A stretch of DNA of 7,555 nucleotides from an uncultured beta proteobacterium (GTDB taxonomy: Bacteria; Pseudomonadota; Gammaproteobacteria; Burkholderiales; Burkholderiaceae_C). The first letter of the stretch is position 1, and each line of letters begins with the position of its first letter. The position numbers were made by a program, and so were the translations under genes. Under the pieces are notes generated by a model, which saw only the letters and a list, made by a program, of their open reading frames with translations, made no database searches and was not told where the DNA came from. The stretch covers positions 1-7,555 of the forward strand of contig CAIYNH010000580.1 of NCBI GenBank assembly GCA_903927495.1, read 5' to 3'. Below, piece by piece: positions 6,419 to 7,555 of the stretch.

Positions 6419-6991
6419 TTATCGCAACCCTGGTGGCAAGGCTCCCAGCGCCATGATGCGGCGGTGCAGTTCACCAAAGCGCGACTGCGGATTTCCGCTC
6501 ACCAGGGGGTCGTTGTTGGCCAGAAACGCAGCATCTATTTCTTGCCAATCGACCTCATGCAACACCTCTTCGGCCAATGGGAATGCCTGTGTGTTTTCGA
6601 TTTCGATATGGCGATCAAGGTATTTGGCGTAGTTGCCCGCCACTTGGGCCAACTGCATGGCGGCCCCCTCTTGAGCATCGCGGTAGCGCGCCAAGGCCGT
6701 CATGAAGGTGGCAATGCTCTCGCCTTCTTTGCTGTGCTCGGTCAGCAACCGATCCAAAATAGCGCTGCAGCGCTCAGGAGCGCGGGCCCGCATGTGACGA
6801 AACAAATAGTCTTCTTCTTTGGGGTGGTGAATGCGGTTGGGGAATTCAACAATGTAGGCCGCAATAAGTTCCAGCAGCACCAGGTCAACCTTGCCGTCTC
6901 GCGCCAGCAATTCGGCCTCAATCGCCACGATGCGCGCCAGCGCGCGCAGTGCCAGATGCTCTCTGGCCAAAATTCGCATAGAAGGTCTCAT
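6419..6991 (-). CDS. Hemerythrin-like (HHE domain) protein
   Basis: This is a 190-residue helical protein of the hemerythrin HHE family, which binds a diiron centre and is linked in different members to O2, NO or iron handling. Candidate ligands are in the expected order: H12 (AREHLAL), H56 and E60 (HHPKEEDYLF), H86 (TEHSKEGE), then H128 and E132 (DRHIEIE). HHPKEEDYLF is a strong family signature. The start is the ATG at 6991, which overlaps the permease stop as ATGA, and a GGGGA lies about 9 nt upstream. The frame is open to 7162, but that part is the out-of-frame reading of the permease gene. A second ATG at 6979 is possible but less likely. It is on the same strand as the phenol operon. 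Its role here is unknown. Confidence 0.9.
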   Translation of the reverse strand: MRPSMRILAREHLALRALARIVAIEAELLARDGKVDLVLLELIAAYIVEFPNRIHHPKEEDYLFRHMRARAPERCSAILDRLLTEHSKEGESIATFMTALARYRDAQEGAAMQLAQVAGNYAKYLDRHIEIENTQAFPLAEEVLHEVDWQEIDAAFLANNDPLVSGNPQSRFGELHRRIMALGALPPGLR

Positions 6992-7555
6992 GGCCGATTT
7001 CCCCGGGCATCTAAACTTTGAACGCGTCGCTGAACCGGGAAAAAATGCAGGTCGAAACGCCTCGACAGCAAACCCCAGACCCCGCGCGGAAACCACAGCA
7101 TGAAGACCACAGCCACACTGCCCAGCACGATTAAGTACCAGCTTCCGTAGTCGCTGAGCCACTCGCGCAGTGCAAAGAAAATCACTGCGCCCAGAATTGG
7201 ACCTTCAATAGTGCCGATGCCCCCAATGATTACGACAAAAAACATGGTGGCGGTCCAGTCCATAGAAAAAGCTGCCTCCGGGGCAATGCGCAGTTTGGTG
7301 ATAAATATGAGCGCGCCCACCATGCCGCAACCGCCGGCCGAGGCCAGATAAACAAACCATTTCACGCGCTTGACTGAAATGCCAAGACTCTCGGCAGCGG
7401 CTTCGCTGTCGCGCACGGCAGTCAATGCCAGCCCGTAGCGCGAACGCAGCAGCACATACACTGCGAGCGTGGCACCGGCACCCAGCGTCAAGGCCAGCCA
7501 CAGGGTGGTGGATTCCCGCCACCAGGCCCCAATGCCGCTGACGGTGCGGGTGATC
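6988..7555 (-). CDS. LivM-type branched-chain amino acid/aromatic ABC permease, 3' part
   Basis: This is the C-terminal 188 codons of an inner-membrane permease of the LivM family, cut off at the right edge. The frame stays open to the edge, so the true start lies outside. Hydrophobic segments are seen around fragment residues 16-37, 66-87, 97-130 and 137-160. A loop with ALTAVRDSEAAAESLGISV is the LivM-type coupling loop that contacts the ATPase. GGIGTIEGPILGAV is also typical of the family. The stop overlaps the hemerythrin start (ATGA). Members of this family import branched-chain amino acids, urea, amides or aromatic acids. The nearby phenol genes suggest an aromatic or related substrate, but this is inference from location only. 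Confidence 0.92.
   Translation of the reverse strand, partial: ITRTVSGIGAWWRESTTLWLALTLGAGATLAVYVLLRSRYGLALTAVRDSEAAAESLGISVKRVKWFVYLASAGGCGMVGALIFITKLRIAPEAAFSMDWTATMFFVVIIGGIGTIEGPILGAVIFFALREWLSDYGSWYLIVLGSVAVVFMLWFPRGVWGLLSRRFDLHFFPVQRRVQSLDARGNRP

Noticed and set aside
6464..7021. A 185-codon plus-strand open frame over the hemerythrin gene
   Set aside because: The minus-strand hemerythrin frame has clear ligand motifs and a coupled start; the plus-strand frame has none.
6992..7162. 57-residue N-terminal extension of the hemerythrin-like protein
   Set aside because: It overlaps the permease coding sequence and looks unlike a hemerythrin N-terminus. The ATGA overlap at 6991-6988 is a better start.
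1..7555. CRISPR array, tRNA, rRNA, insertion sequence or phage genes
   Set aside because: No regular spacer-repeat pattern, RNA gene signature, transposase or terminal inverted repeats were seen. The window is filled by the catabolic operon and its upstream genes.

Overview
The window carries most of a phenol-degradation operon, all on the minus strand (transcribed from high to low coordinates). The organism is most likely a betaproteobacterium of the Burkholderiales, perhaps Comamonadaceae. That placement is inferred from the character of the proteins, the fairly GC-rich coding sequence and the gene order; no search was run.

Layout in the direction of transcription. The right edge (7555-6988) holds the 3' part of a LivM-type ABC permease. 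Its stop overlaps, as ATGA, the start of a hemerythrin-like protein (6991-6419). A 298-bp AT-rich intergenic region follows (6418-6121). It contains a cluster of TTGAT/ATCAA inverted repeats, which look like binding sites for a XylR/DmpR-type activator, and a near-consensus sigma-54 -24/-12 promoter (6164-6149) just upstream of dmpK. Then come the six genes of a multicomponent phenol hydroxylase in the canonical order dmpK-L-M-N-O-P (6120-1470), the chloroplast-type ferredoxin dmpQ (1464-1123) and the extradiol catechol 2,3-dioxygenase dmpB (1101-175). The left edge (175-1) holds the 5' end of a GlcG/HbpS (DUF336) family gene whose start overlaps the dmpB stop by one base.

How the genes work together. 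DmpP passes electrons from NADH through FAD and a [2Fe-2S] centre to the diiron hydroxylase DmpN/L/O. DmpM is the effector and DmpK helps hydroxylase assembly. The product of phenol hydroxylation, catechol, is opened in the meta position by DmpB, and DmpQ is the type of ferredoxin that re-reduces inactivated DmpB iron. The later meta-pathway genes and a DmpR-type regulator are not in the window.

The core is a well-known system and I see no new catalytic system. The less ordinary parts are the GlcG-like gene joined to the meta-cleavage dioxygenase gene, the hemerythrin gene joined to a transporter gene just upstream of an O2-consuming operon, and the repeat-rich control region with a very short dmpK leader that lacks a Shine-Dalgarno sequence.
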